Notes: generated by a model from the letters alone, not told the origin. DNA of 64,000 bases from Ornithinimicrobium pratense (GCF_008843165.1 NZ_CP044427.1:1922001-1986000), one strand, 5' to 3'. Counted from the stretch's first letter, positions 10,241 to 22,464 are shown. Numbers and translations are program-made.

Positions 10241-10331
10241 CGTGTCCCCGGTCGGGGGCAAACCGTGTCCCCGGCCGGGGGCAAACCGTGTCCCCGGTCG
10301 GGGGCAAACCGTGAGGCCGGTCGGGGCAAGG
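10241..10331. repeat. Array of four contiguous 23-base tandem repeats
   Basis: Units start at 10241, 10264, 10287 and 10310 (last one degenerate), with core GTGTCCCCGGTCGGGGGC. They occupy the whole gap between the stop at 10233 (plus gene) and the stop of aroB at 10332 (minus gene). Each unit can pair CCCC with GGGG around GGTC. Same family as the arrays at 7339 and 58336. Confidence 0.85.
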
Positions 10332-11417
10332 TCAGGTGGTGACGGCGACGTGGGCGGCCTGCAGCAGCTCCTCCGGGGGGCCGACCAGGCGGGTCGGCCG
10401 GGCCAGCGCCGCCAGCGCGACGAACCGTAGCGTGGTGCCGCGCGACTTCTTGTCCCGCGCCATCGCCGCCCGCAGCTCTTCCCAGCGCCCGGCCCCGGCG
10501 GGATAGGTGGTCGGCAACCCGACCGCGGACAGCACCCGTCGGTGCCGCTCCAACAGGGCCTGGTCCACCAGCCCGGCCCGGTGGGCGAGCTCGGCCACGA
10601 AGACCATGCCGACGGCCACCGCGTCGCCGTGCCGCCAGGTGTAGTCCTCCACCAGCTCCACGGCGTGACCGTAGGTGTGGCCGTAGTTGAGCACCTCCCG
10701 CAGGGAGGACTCGGTCAGGTCGGCGGCCACCACGTCCGCCTTGACCTGCACGGCCCGGGCCACCAGCTCCACGGCGAGCTCGGGGTCACCCACCGGGTCC
10801 GTGGCCTCCTCCGGCCTGGCCTCGACCAGGTCCAGGATCTGCGGGTCGGCGACGAAACCGCACTTGAGCACCTCGGCCAGACCAGAGACGTAGTCGGCCC
10901 GGGGCATGGTGTGCAGCCAGGCCGGGTCGCAGAGCACGGCGGCGGGCGGGTGGAAGGCACCGACCAGGTTCTTGCCCTCCGCGGTGTTGATCCCGGTCTT
11001 GCCGCCCACGGCGGCGTCGACGACACCCAGCAGCGAGGTGGGCAGGTGCACGACCTGGACCCCGCGCAGCCAGCTTGCGGCCACGAACCCGGCCAGGTCG
11101 GTGACCGCACCGCCACCGACGCCCACGACGAGGTCGTCCCGGGTGAATCCCTCCTGACCAAGCCGGCCCCAGAGCCCGACCAGCACCTCGGCCCGCTTGG
11201 CGGCCTCGGCGTCGGGGACCTGCTCACGCACCACCTGGGCGCCAGCTGACTCCAGCACCTTGACGGCCTGCGCGACCAGCTCATCCCGTCCAGGCTGGTG
11301 CACGACCAGCACCCGGCGTCCGGGACGGGAGTGCTCGACCAGGCGGGACACCGCCCCGGCCTCAATGTGGACGGGATAGGGCCGATCGCCCCGCACCTGC
11401 ACGGTCCGGGAGTTCAT
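10332..11417 (-). CDS. aroB: 3-dehydroquinate synthase
   Basis: NAD- and metal-dependent second step of the shikimate pathway; 361 aa. Contains [19 protein letters not shown] (NAD-binding glycine loop), [19 protein letters not shown], the metal-site glutamate in [10 protein letters not shown] and [10 protein letters not shown] with its metal histidines. The ATG at 11417 overlaps the aroK stop as ATGA. It is in the same reading frame as aroC and no stop separates them in this sequence (see aroC). Last gene of the alaS-aroB run, ending against a repeat array. Confidence 0.95.
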   Translation of the reverse strand: MNSRTVQVRGDRPYPVHIEAGAVSRLVEHSRPGRRVLVVHQPGRDELVAQAVKVLESAGAQVVREQVPDAEAAKRAEVLVGLWGRLGQEGFTRDDLVVGVGGGAVTDLAGFVAASWLRGVQVVHLPTSLLGVVDAAVGGKTGINTAEGKNLVGAFHPPAAVLCDPAWLHTMPRADYVSGLAEVLKCGFVADPQILDLVEARPEEATDPVGDPELAVELVARAVQVKADVVAADLTESSLREVLNYGHTYGHAVELVEDYTWRHGDAVAVGMVFVAELAHRAGLVDQALLERHRRVLSAVGLPTTYPAGAGRWEELRAAMARDKKSRGTTLRFVALAALARPTRLVGPPEELLQAAHVAVTT

Positions 11418-11977
11418 GCCGACCCCGCCAGGCCCAGGGCGGACAGGACCTCGTCGGCGACCTGCTCGGGATCCTTGCCCCCGGTGCTCACCTGGACGGT
11501 CGAGAGCTCCTCGTAGGTCGGCCGCCGGGTGTTCATCATGCGCGTCCAGGAGGCGCGGGGGTTGACCAGCAGCAGGGGCCGGGAGGCGTCGAACCCGATC
11601 CGCCGTGAGGCATCGGCGATGCTCACGTCGAGGAAGACCACCGGGCGTCCGCTGGCGCGCAGCGCCTGCGCGATCTGCTCCTGCATGACGGCTCCCCCGC
11701 CGAGGGCGAGCACACCGGTCTCCTCCTCCAGCGCTCTGAGCACCTCGGCACGCTCCAGCTCCCGGAAGAAGGCCTCCCCGTCGTCCACGAAGATATCGCT
11801 GATCTCTCGGCCCTGCGCGCGTTCGATCATCCGGTCGCTGTCGTGGACCGGGACGCCGAGCCGGGTCGCAAGCACCTGCCCCACGGTGCTCTTGCCCGCG
11901 CCGGGTGGCCCGATGAGCACCAGCACCGGCCCCAGCGCGCCCTCGGCGCTGTCGGGGAGCCCGGTCACCCCGCTCAT
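11414..11977 (-). CDS. aroK: Shikimate kinase
   Basis: Phosphorylates shikimate with ATP; 187 aa. Walker A GPPGAGKS at 23-30, shikimate-binding DSDRMIE, and GGGAVM in the substrate loop. ATG at 11977 preceded by GGGGGGAGGGC. It lies in a different frame from aroC and aroB, and both junctions are or should be 4-base overlaps. Standard actinobacterial order aroC-aroK-aroB. Confidence 0.95.
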   Translation of the reverse strand: MSGVTGLPDSAEGALGPVLVLIGPPGAGKSTVGQVLATRLGVPVHDSDRMIERAQGREISDIFVDDGEAFFRELERAEVLRALEEETGVLALGGGAVMQEQIAQALRASGRPVVFLDVSIADASRRIGFDASRPLLLVNPRASWTRMMNTRRPTYEELSTVQVSTGGKDPEQVADEVLSALGLAGSA

Positions 11978-13235
11978 GCCCTCCCCCCGTCACCGGCGTG
12001 CGCTGGTGCTCGGCGACCGAGGCCAGGTATGCCGCGTGGTTGCGGGCCACCTCGGCGACCGAATCGCCGCCGAACTTCTCCAGGACTGCATCGGCCAGCA
12101 CGAGCGCGACCATCGCCTCGGCAACCACACCGGCGGCCGGGACCGCGCACACGTCGGACCGCTGGTGGATCGCCGTGGCCGCCTCGCCGGTGGCGGTGTC
12201 CACCGTGCGCAGGGCCCGGGGCACGGTCGAGATCGGCTTCATCGCGGCCCGCACCCGCAGCACCTCCCCTGTGCTCATCCCGCCCTCCGTGCCGCCGCTG
12301 CGGTGGGTGGCCCGGCGCACCAGACCGTCCGGCCCACGGTCCAGCTCGTCGTGGGCCTGGCTGCCGCGCCTGGCGGCGGTCCGGAAGCCCTCGCCGACCT
12401 CGACGCCCTTGATCGCCTGGATACCCATGAGCGCCCCCGCCAGGCGGGAGTCCAGGCGCCGGTCCCAGTGCACGTGCGAGCCCAGCCCCGGCGGCAACCC
12501 GTAGGCCAGCACCTCGACCACACCGCCGAGGGTGTCGCCGTCCTTGCGGGCCGCGTCGATCTCGGCCACCATTGCCGCCGAGAGCTCGGGGTCGAGGGTG
12601 CGGACAGGGTCGGCATCCAGCCGGTCCACGTCGTCGGGACCGGGCAGCCGGTCGTCGGTGGGCGCGTCGTCGTCGAGCCCGGGCACCCCCGCCAGCCCGA
12701 TGCTCACGGTGTGCGAGACCAGGCGCACGCCCACCGCCTGCTCCAGGAAGGCGGCGGCGACGGCGCCGAGGGCCACCCTGGCCGCGGTCTCCCGCGCTGA
12801 TGCCCGCTCCAGGACGGGGCGTGCCTCATCGAATCCGTACTTGGTCATCCCCACCAGGTCCGCGTGCCCGGGCCGGGGACGGGTCAGCGGGCGGTTGCGC
12901 GCCAGCTCTTGAGGGGCGCCGACGTCGTCGGCCCGCTGCAGCGTCTCCTGCTCGACCGGCTCGGGCGACATCACGGCCGCCCACTTGGCCCACTCGGAGT
13001 TCTCGATCTGCAGGGCCAGGGGCGAGCCCAGGCTGAGCCCGTGCCGCAGCCCGCCGAGGAAGTGCAGCCGGTCGGCCTCGAAGGACATCCGCGCGCCGCG
13101 GCCGTAGCCCAGTCGGCGACGTGCCAGGGCGGCCTCGATGGACGCGCGTTCCACGCGCACCCCGGCGGGCAGTCCCTCGAGCACCGCGCTGAGGGCGGGT
13201 CCGTGGGACTCGCCGGCGGTCAACCATCGCAGCAT
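11974..13235 (-). CDS. aroC: Chorismate synthase; stop codon lost through an apparent one-base deletion
   Basis: Converts EPSP to chorismate with reduced [18 protein letters not shown], the Arg-rich [28 protein letters not shown] and the C-terminal [17 protein letters not shown] are all intact. As written, no stop follows: the frame runs through aroK (out of frame) into aroB. Adding one base to the C6 run at 11983-11988 (G6 on the coding strand) creates a TGA overlapping the aroK ATG as ATGA, the overlap style of this operon, giving 420 aa. I give that expected end; the raw interval is one base short of a multiple of three. Start ATG 13235, 25 bases after the prepilin peptidase stop. Confidence 0.85.
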
Positions 13236-13260
13236 GGTCACCGATCCTGCCACGCCGTCG

Positions 13261-13986
13261 CTAGAGCGAGAGCATCGTCGTGCTCAGCTGCGGGGCCAGC
13301 ATCAGCCCCAGCAGCGCCCCGACCATCATCGCCGGGCCGTAGGCGAAGTGACCGGCCCAGCTGACGCGGCGCAGCGTCAGGAGGGCCAGCGCCCAGACGC
13401 CCCCGACCAGGAAGCCGCCGTAGATGCCGAGAATGGCCTCGGGCCACCCGAACCAGCCGAGCCCACCCCCGAGCAGCACCGCCAGCTTGACGTCGCCCAG
13501 ACCCACCGCCAGGGACCCCCGTGCCAGGGAGAGCAGGGCGATGAGCAGGTACAGTCCGCCGCCGCCCAGCGCGCCCAGCAGGGCCCGCACGAGCGGCTCC
13601 AGGCCGCCCCCGACGAGAGCGGCAAGCACTACCCCGAGACCCAGTGTGGTCATCGTCGGCCACATGATTCGGTCCGGCAGCCGGTGGACGTCCAGATCCA
13701 TGGCCGCCAAGCAGACGCAGGCGAGCACGACGACCAGCAGGGTGAGGGTGAGCACCGTGGCAACCGGCCAGCCCGGCACCGCGGTGTCTTCCACCTGCCA
13801 GACCCGGTACAGCACCAGGGCGGCGCACGTCCCGAGGGTGGGAGGCACCCACCAGCGTCGACCCGGGGACGGCTCGTCCAGCTCATCGGGCTTGCGATAG
13901 GTGGTCTGCTCCAGCCAGCGGGCGACCGGGATCCCCAGCACGGTGCCGACGACGCCGGTCACGAGCGGCAGGATGAGGTCGCTCAC
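13261..13986 (-). CDS. A24-family prepilin peptidase
   Basis: Integral-membrane aspartyl protease that cleaves type IV pilin-like leaders; 241 aa with about seven hydrophobic segments. The two catalytic aspartates are visible in [12 protein letters not shown] and in [12 protein letters not shown] (the GxGDxK motif). The N-terminal cytoplasmic cysteine domain of PilD is absent, as in small Tad-type peptidases. No pilin gene is in the window. GTG at 13986 overlaps the aroE stop as GTGA. This aroE-peptidase-aroC order is common in Actinobacteria. Confidence 0.88.
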   Translation of the reverse strand: MSDLILPLVTGVVGTVLGIPVARWLEQTTYRKPDELDEPSPGRRWWVPPTLGTCAALVLYRVWQVEDTAVPGWPVATVLTLTLLVVVLACVCLAAMDLDVHRLPDRIMWPTMTTLGLGVVLAALVGGGLEPLVRALLGALGGGGLYLLIALLSLARGSLAVGLGDVKLAVLLGGGLGWFGWPEAILGIYGGFLVGGVWALALLTLRRVSWAGHFAYGPAMMVGALLGLMLAPQLSTTMLSL

Positions 13987-14879
13987 CGGGCGTCCCCGAG
14001 GTGCTCCTCCAGCGCCGTCGACATCGCCTCGAGGGGCGCGGACCGGCCGGTCATCAGCTCAACCTGCCCGACAGCCTGGTGCAGGAGCATCGCGGTGCCT
14101 CTCACGACCGAGACCCTACCGCCGGTCCGGCCGGCCACGGCTTGGGCCAGGGCGCTGGGCCAGGGGGCGTAAGTCGCGTCGAGCAGGACCGGCGCGGGTG
14201 CGCGTCCTGCGGGCAGGTGGAGGACGGGAGCGGGTGCGCCTGCGGGCAAGGTCCCGACCACGACCTGGAAGGCGGAGCCGTCCAGGGGTATGCCCTCCGC
14301 CATCCGCTCCGTGCGCACCCGCGGTGAGGTGGGTCCCCGGTGCTGCTCCAGGCGCTCCAGCATGGCCGCCGTCTCCGGACGCACCCGGCCCCGCACCAGC
14401 AGGGTGACCCCGAGGGCGCCGAGCCGGCGTAGCGCCAGCACCGCCGAGCGGGCGGTGGCCCCACCCCCGAGGACCAGCGCCTGCCGCAGCGGGCCGGCTC
14501 CGGTGCGGTCCAGCTCGCGCTGCAGCGCGGTGGCCAGACCGGCGACGTCCGTGTTGTCTGCATACCAACCGCTGCCGCGACGCACGAGGGTGTTGGCCGC
14601 ACCGGCAAGGATGGCCTCCGGACTTGCCTCTACGGAGAGTGCGAGCGCCTCCTCCTTGCCCGGCATCGTCACCGACAGGCCCACCCACTCCGGTCCGAGC
14701 GCGCCGATATGGGAGGGCAGTGCGCCCTGCGCCACCTCCACCCGGTCGTAGGTCCAACCGGTCAGGCCCAGGGCCGCGTATGCGGCGCGGTGCAGCACCG
14801 GGGAGAGGGAGTGCTGCACCGGGGAGCCGACCACCGCAGCCCGGCGCGGCCGGGACTCGCCGGGCTGCCCGCTCAGCAC
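13983..14879 (-). CDS. aroE: Shikimate dehydrogenase
   Basis: NADP-dependent reduction of 3-dehydroshikimate; 298 aa. Substrate domain has GSPVQHSLSPVLHRAAY and LSVTMPGKEEALAL, in which the catalytic lysine follows PG. NTDVAGLATAL binds shikimate, and the Rossmann loop is VLGGGATARSAVLAL. The GTG at 14879 overlaps the end of mltG by 7 bases; a longer reading into mltG is unlikely. Part of the alaS-aroB operon. Confidence 0.92.
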   Translation of the reverse strand: MLSGQPGESRPRRAAVVGSPVQHSLSPVLHRAAYAALGLTGWTYDRVEVAQGALPSHIGALGPEWVGLSVTMPGKEEALALSVEASPEAILAGAANTLVRRGSGWYADNTDVAGLATALQRELDRTGAGPLRQALVLGGGATARSAVLALRRLGALGVTLLVRGRVRPETAAMLERLEQHRGPTSPRVRTERMAEGIPLDGSAFQVVVGTLPAGAPAPVLHLPAGRAPAPVLLDATYAPWPSALAQAVAGRTGGRVSVVRGTAMLLHQAVGQVELMTGRSAPLEAMSTALEEHLGDAR

Positions 14880-16177
14880 TGGCCCGAGTCGTCCTGGTTC
14901 TCCTGGCACCACTGCTGGAACTCCTCGACGTTGGCCAGGTGCTCCTCGTAGGTGGCAGCGAACTCGGTCTGGCCCGTGGAGGGGTTGACCGTGACGAAGT
15001 AGACCCAGTCCCCGGGCTCGGGGTTCATCGCGGCCTGGATGGAAGCCTCGCCGGGGCTGTTGATCGGACCCGGGGGGAGGCCCGGGTGGTCATAGGTGTT
15101 GTACGGGTCGTCGTTGTCGCGCTGGGACTCGGTCGTGCCGGCCAGCCCGCGCTCCTGGTAGATGAAGTGGACCGTGGAGTCCATCTGCAGGTAGCCGTTG
15201 GTCTCCGAGTTGCCCTCGAGGCGGTTCTCCATGACCCGCGCGATCTTGGGCAGGTCCTCGGCGAACATGCCCTCGCCCTGGATGATGCTGGCCTTGATGA
15301 CGACCTCGCGCAGTTCCTCGCCCTCCAGCCCCAGCCGGGCGTGGACTGCCTTGCCCTGGTCGATCATCGTCTGCAGCTGCTGCTGCGGCCCGGCGTTGGC
15401 GGGGAACTCGTAGGTACTGGGGAACAGGAAACCCTCGAGCTCCCCGTTGGCCGCCTCGGGCAGGTCCAGCTCCCCGGGCTCGATCGCCTCGTACTCCGCG
15501 ACGTCGTGCCCGGTCTGCTCGGCCAGGATCTCGAAGGTCTCGGCCACCCAGAGGCCCTCGCGGATGGTCACGCCGTTGATCTCGCGGTAGCCACCATCCA
15601 GGAGCCGGGACAAAGCAGCCTGGGAGCTCATCTGCTCGGCCATCCGGTAGGTCCCCGGCTGAACGGAGCCGCCCCGGGTGTCCGCAGCCAGGGCCGCGGT
15701 GAACGCCGAGGCCGAGGCGACGACATCGTGCTGGACCAGCAGCTCGCCGATCTCACCACCCGAGGCGCCCTGCGGGATCTCCACCATCACCTCACCGGTG
15801 CCCGATCCCTCGTAGTCCGCGGCCGTGGGCTCACCGCCCAGGGAGATCTGCGGCAGCAGCCCGGAGACCGCGTTGAAGGAGAAGACCCCCGTCACGACGA
15901 CAAGACCCAAGGCAATCAGCAGTGCGACGCCCCGCAGGAGGGGGTTGCGCTTGCGGCGCCGACGCGCGCCGTAGGCCCCCTCCTCAGGCGGCGATGCGAG
16001 CATCTCGTCGGCCAGCGTCTCATCGTGCTCCTCCCCGGCCCCGAGGCCGAGCAGACCGTCGTCGTAGCGGCGGCCGTCACCACGGACGTCACCACGGACG
16101 TCGTCGCGGTCGTCGTCGCGGTCGTCGTCGCGGTCGTCGTCGTGCTCGTCCCACTCGTCCGCAGGAGGCTGGCTCAT
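14873..16177 (-). CDS. mltG: Endolytic murein transglycosylase MltG
   Basis: Membrane-anchored lytic transglycosylase thought to cut nascent glycan strands; 434 aa. A charged cytoplasmic tail of 80 residues (Asp/Arg repeats at 11-35) precedes one membrane segment at about 82-104. The YceG fold follows with the catalytic-site segment KASIIQGEGMFAEDLPKIAR; the first acid of the usual E-x-E is Gln, as I recall for actinobacterial MltG, and the second Glu is kept. LQMDSTVHF and GLPPGPINSPG are conserved. ATG overlaps the ruvX stop as ATGA; ruvX-mltG-aroE is a standard actinobacterial string. Confidence 0.94.
   Translation of the reverse strand: MSQPPADEWDEHDDDRDDDRDDDRDDVRGDVRGDGRRYDDGLLGLGAGEEHDETLADEMLASPPEEGAYGARRRRKRNPLLRGVALLIALGLVVVTGVFSFNAVSGLLPQISLGGEPTAADYEGSGTGEVMVEIPQGASGGEIGELLVQHDVVASASAFTAALAADTRGGSVQPGTYRMAEQMSSQAALSRLLDGGYREINGVTIREGLWVAETFEILAEQTGHDVAEYEAIEPGELDLPEAANGELEGFLFPSTYEFPANAGPQQQLQTMIDQGKAVHARLGLEGEELREVVIKASIIQGEGMFAEDLPKIARVMENRLEGNSETNGYLQMDSTVHFIYQERGLAGTTESQRDNDDPYNTYDHPGLPPGPINSPGEASIQAAMNPEPGDWVYFVTVNPSTGQTEFAATYEEHLANVEEFQQWCQENQDDSGQC
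16089..16140. repeat. In-frame 12-base tandem repeats in mltG
   Basis: Units based on gtcgtcgcggtc repeat about four times and grade into gtcaccacggac units. They encode the DDDR/DDVRGD repeats of the MltG cytoplasmic tail. Unit length is a multiple of three, so copy number can change without breaking the frame. Confidence 0.7.
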
Positions 16178-16706
16178 GGCTGGTCCTTTTCGTCACGGGC
16201 CACGGACGAACGCGAACGCGGCTTCCTCTGCTTGGTGGGGGCACCGACGGGACGACCGGCGCGCCGTGCATCGAGCGCTGCCTGGAGGATAAGCACTGCG
16301 GCTGCCTGGTCGACGACGCCACGCTGGGACCGGCCCGGCACGCCACTGTCCCGTAGCACCCTGTGCGCGTCCACCGTGGTGAGACGTTCGTCCCACAACC
16401 GCACCGGCACCTCAATACGCCGTTGCAGTGCCTCAGCGTACCGGCGTGCGGCGCGGGCGGCCAAGCCTTCCTCCCCCGAGAGGGCACGCGGCAGCCCGAC
16501 CACGACGGCCACGGCCCCCCGCTCCCGCACCTCGAGCGCGATCTGCTCCAGGTCCGTGCCTCCGCTCTCGTCGCGGGCCAGGGTGGCCACCGGGTGCGCC
16601 AGGATCCCGGCGCCGTCGCTGGCGGCCAGGCCCACGCGGGCCTGGCCGACGTCGACCCCCAGCAGCACGCCGTCCTGCGCCCCCGACGGCGAAGACGGGG
16701 GAGCGT

Positions 16707-16710
<4 letters not shown>
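16174..16710 (-). CDS. ruvX: Holliday junction resolvase-like RuvX/YqgF
   Basis: RNase H-fold nuclease linked to pre-16S rRNA maturation in other bacteria; 178 aa. LGVDVGQARVGLAASD carries the first catalytic Asp, VVGLPRALSG and LWDERLTTVDA follow, and VVDQAAAVLILQ holds the last acidic residue. The GTG at 16710 overlaps the alaS stop as GTGA. A basic 25-residue tail follows the domain. Confidence 0.93.
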
Positions 16711-19430
<2,720 letters not shown>

Positions 19431-19466
19431 GCTCAACTTTCGGCGGGGGCCACGGACCGCACCATG

Positions 19467-20177
19467 CTAGTCGCTCCCCGTCCCTCCCCCGGAACTCTCC
19501 GCTGCGCCGCGGTCACCGGCGCCCATCTGCTCCTGCATCTGCAGGATCCGGTCCATCTCGATCCGCTGGTCCGAGTCGATGTCCACGACCAGGTTCCAGA
19601 GCACGGGGTCGGTGCCCTGGTTGCCCTGCTGCAGGTCCTCCACCATGGTGACCGCCCCGTCGTGGTGGGCATACATCAGTCTCAGGAAGAGCCGGTCGAA
19701 GTCCTCACCGTCGGTGGCGGCCAGCTCGGCGAGCTGCTCCTCCGAGATCATGCCGGGCATCTCCCCCACGGCGTGGGCGCCGTGCCCCCCGCCTGCGTCG
19801 TCGATCCGCAGGACTGACAGCCGGTGCGTCTGCAGCCACTCCTCCATGAGCCTGATCTCGTCCTCCTGGCTCAGGCGGATGCGCTCGGCGAACAGGGGCA
19901 CGTCCTCGCGCCCCGTGCGCTCGTCGACCAGCTCGGTCATCTGCAGGGCCTGGCCGTGGTGCACGATCATGTGCCGCACGAAGGCCACGTCGTCCGCCGT
20001 GATCTCAGGATCGGGGATCGTAGGCATCTGGGTGAGCACCTCGCCGGCCTCACCAGGGGCGCCGCCCTGGATGACCCGGTGGGTCACTGCCGGTGGCTCC
20101 TCGGCCCCGGAGCAGGCACCCAGCGCCAGACAGATCAGCACGGCGCCGACCGGCACCAGATATGCGGGACGCGGCAC
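19467..20177 (-). CDS. DUF305 lipoprotein
   Basis: 236 aa. A signal peptide ends in the lipobox LGAC with the cysteine at about residue 22. The mature part has two DUF305 segments, each with an HH pair: FVRHMIVHHGQALQM and RLMYAHHDGAVTMVED, the putative metal ligands of this family. The role is unknown; some DUF305 genes occur in metal-handling clusters. The GTG at 20177 has AGAGAGG upstream. Divergent from the LVIVD protein at 20521 across a shared regulatory gap. Confidence 0.85.
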   Translation of the reverse strand: MPRPAYLVPVGAVLICLALGACSGAEEPPAVTHRVIQGGAPGEAGEVLTQMPTIPDPEITADDVAFVRHMIVHHGQALQMTELVDERTGREDVPLFAERIRLSQEDEIRLMEEWLQTHRLSVLRIDDAGGGHGAHAVGEMPGMISEEQLAELAATDGEDFDRLFLRLMYAHHDGAVTMVEDLQQGNQGTDPVLWNLVVDIDSDQRIEMDRILQMQEQMGAGDRGAAESSGGGTGSD

Positions 20178-20520
20178 GTCCTGGCCTCTCTCTCGTCGTC
20201 GAGGTCGCTGCCCCGAGCAGGCCACCACCTCAAGAATCACCCCGCGGGCCGACAAACCATACCCGCCACCACCCCACGATTCTTGAAGGAACAGGTCAAG
20301 GATTCGTCAAGAAATCGGCCCGTTGGTCAAGCGAAGGCAAAACTTTTCGGAAGCGGGTAAAGGTTTCGTCAAATCCTCCGGTGTCGTTGGCGAGGGTGGC
20401 TAGGTTGCATCTGCAGCACCACGGTCGATGCGTGACCGAGGCACCCGATGGTGGTTGCCCAGCAACTCGGCCCGTTGCGCGTCCCGTTAAGCGAATACCG
20501 GCACGAAAGGCGTCACCGCC
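20178..20520. promoter_or_regulatory. Divergent regulatory region with GGTCAAG-type repeats
   Basis: 343 bases without a gene. GGTCAAG starts at about 20296, CGTCAAG follows 11 bases later, and another GGTCAAG lies 20 bases further; CGTCAAA occurs near 20367. A 9-base inverted pair TCAAGAATC / GATTCTTGA brackets about 20229-20286. AT content is higher than in neighbouring coding DNA. Read on the minus strand, the same sites are TTGACC, so some may simply be -35 boxes for the DUF305 gene. GAAAGG at about 20508 is the ribosome binding site of the plus gene. Confidence 0.5.
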
Positions 20521-22344
20521 ATGACAGCAAGAGCACGTTCCCCCCGCCGACTCCGAGGCTCTCTGGCGATGGTCAGCGCCGCGCTGCTTGGCCTCACCCT
20601 GGCCCCCGGCGCCGCGCAGGCGGCCGCCGATCCCAACCTTCCGGACACCGAAGACCCCCGCTTCCACCTGTCGCAGGACGAGCAGCTCGGCAAGAACATG
20701 GAGCTGCTGTCGAACATGCCCAAGACCGCTCCGCTGACGGCCACCAACTCGGACATGGCCTTCACCGGTGACTACGTCATCCAGGGCAACTACTCCGGAT
20801 TCAACATCATCGACGTCTCGGACCCGGCCAACCCGACGATCCGGACCACGGTCGTGTGCCCGGGTGGGCAGTTCGATGCCAACGTCCACAGCAACCTGCT
20901 GTTCACCTCCGTCGAGCAGACCAACGGCCGGCTCGACTGCGGCACCGAGGGCGCCGGGCCGGCCAACCAGCCCAACCCGGAGCGGATGCGCGGCGTGCGC
21001 ATCTGGGACATCTCCGACCTGGACAACCCGGTCCAGGTGGCGGCGATCCAGACCTGCCGCGGCTCCCATACCAACCGCATGGTCGAGGACCCCACCGACC
21101 CCGACCACGTCTACATCTACAACAACGGCACCGCCGGCCAGCGCCACGCGGGCGAGAAGGTGCACACGCCTGACGGCCTCGTCGACGACCGCTGTGGCCG
21201 CGGCCTGGACGACCCCAACCCCTCGACGCACATGATCGAGATCATCAAGGTCCCGGTCGCCAACCCGGCTGCAGCCGAGGTCGTCAAGGAGTGGCGCCTG
21301 TTCGCCGACGAGGAGACCGGCGCGGTCGACGGACTGCAGAACGGTCCGACCCGCGAGGGGCACCCCTGCAGCACGACCCCCCGCCCGGACGGCTCGGGGC
21401 TGAACAGCTGCGCCCCGGCCGGCACGGGCTACAGCCCGAACCCCAACACCAACACCTGCCACGACATCACCGTCTACCCCGAGGTCGGTCTCGCGGCTGG
21501 CGCCTGCCAGGGCAACGGCATCCTCATCGACATCACCGACCCGGCCAACCCGGCACGACTGGACTACGTCGCGGACGAGAACTTCTCGTACTGGCACTCT
21601 GCCAACTTCAGCAACGACGGCGAGACGGTGATGTTCACCGACGAGTGGGGTGGCGGCGGCGGCGCCCGGTGCGCCCCGCACCACCGCAAGGAGTGGGGTG
21701 CCAACGCCTTCTTCACCATCGACCGTAGCGGCGGGAGCCCGGAGCTGAACTTCGAGAGCTACTACAAGCTGCCCGCGGCGCAGGCTGCGAACGAGACCTG
21801 CGTCGCGCACCAGGCGAACATCCTGCCGGTCCCCGGTCGGGACGTCATGGTGCAGGCCTGGTACTCGGGCGGTGCGTCGCTGTTCGACTTCACCGACCCC
21901 TCGGACGTGAAGGAGATCGGCTACTTCGACCGCGGCGCCGGCGGGGCCGGTTACTGGTCCTCGTACTGGTACAACGGCAACGTCTACGCCAACGAGATCT
22001 CCCGGGGCTTCGACAGCCTGGCCGTCCTGCCCTCCGAGCACCTGAGCGCTAACGAGATCGCTGCGGCGAAGACCGTCCAGCTCGACGAGCACAACGCCAT
22101 GTCGATGCGGATGTATGACTGGGAGCCCAGCATCGTCGTCGCCCGGGCCTACCTGGACCAGGTCGTGCGGGCCGGCGAGATCCGCGACAACAAGGCTGCG
22201 AACATCACCCGGTCGCTGGACCGCGCGGAGAACCCGAACAACCCCAACCAGCGTCGGGCCCAGCTGCAGGCGGCGCTGAACCAGACCGACGCCGGCAACC
22301 CGGCGCACGCGTCCCTGCGTCAGGCCATCCAGGACCTGATGTGA
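20521..22344 (+). CDS. Secreted LVIVD-repeat protein
   Basis: 607 aa. Signal peptide in residues 1-35 (RSPRRLRGSLAMVSAALLG, cleavage after AQA); the RR pair hints at, but does not prove, Tat export. Repeated strands such as GFNIIDVSDPANP, VRIWDISDLDNP, ILIDITDPANPA and ASLFDFTDPSDV are LVIVD/beta-propeller-like blades. Several cysteines and His-rich patches could support disulfides or metal binding. The C-terminal 70 residues are helical. Function unknown; an extracellular beta-propeller is the safe description. Confidence 0.85.
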   Translation: MTARARSPRRLRGSLAMVSAALLGLTLAPGAAQAAADPNLPDTEDPRFHLSQDEQLGKNMELLSNMPKTAPLTATNSDMAFTGDYVIQGNYSGFNIIDVSDPANPTIRTTVVCPGGQFDANVHSNLLFTSVEQTNGRLDCGTEGAGPANQPNPERMRGVRIWDISDLDNPVQVAAIQTCRGSHTNRMVEDPTDPDHVYIYNNGTAGQRHAGEKVHTPDGLVDDRCGRGLDDPNPSTHMIEIIKVPVANPAAAEVVKEWRLFADEETGAVDGLQNGPTREGHPCSTTPRPDGSGLNSCAPAGTGYSPNPNTNTCHDITVYPEVGLAAGACQGNGILIDITDPANPARLDYVADENFSYWHSANFSNDGETVMFTDEWGGGGGARCAPHHRKEWGANAFFTIDRSGGSPELNFESYYKLPAAQAANETCVAHQANILPVPGRDVMVQAWYSGGASLFDFTDPSDVKEIGYFDRGAGGAGYWSSYWYNGNVYANEISRGFDSLAVLPSEHLSANEIAAAKTVQLDEHNAMSMRMYDWEPSIVVARAYLDQVVRAGEIRDNKAANITRSLDRAENPNNPNQRRAQLQAALNQTDAGNPAHASLRQAIQDLM

Positions 22345-22376
22345 GACACGTGTCCGGCTGACCCCACGCAGCGGCC

Positions 22377-22409
22377 GAGGCGGTCCGACCCTCTGGGTCG
22401 GGCCGCCTC
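22377..22409. terminator. Hairpin between convergent genes
   Basis: A 15-base stem (GAGGCGGTCCGACCC with GGGTCGGGCCGCCTC, one T-G pair) with loop TCT lies between the stop at 22344 and the rarA stop at 22465. There is no U tract on either strand, as is usual for actinobacterial terminators. Confidence 0.7.
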
Positions 22410-22464
22410 GTCGTGTGGCAGACGTCGTGGGGTCCTGCCGTGCTGCGACGGCGCTGAAACAGTG

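Noticed and set aside
10332..13235. A genuine AroC-AroB bifunctional enzyme of 973 aa
   Set aside because: The middle 190 residues are aroK read in the wrong frame (Arg/Gly/Ala-rich, no family resemblance), and one base in a homopolymer restores the normal stop. A real fusion is less likely than a sequence error.
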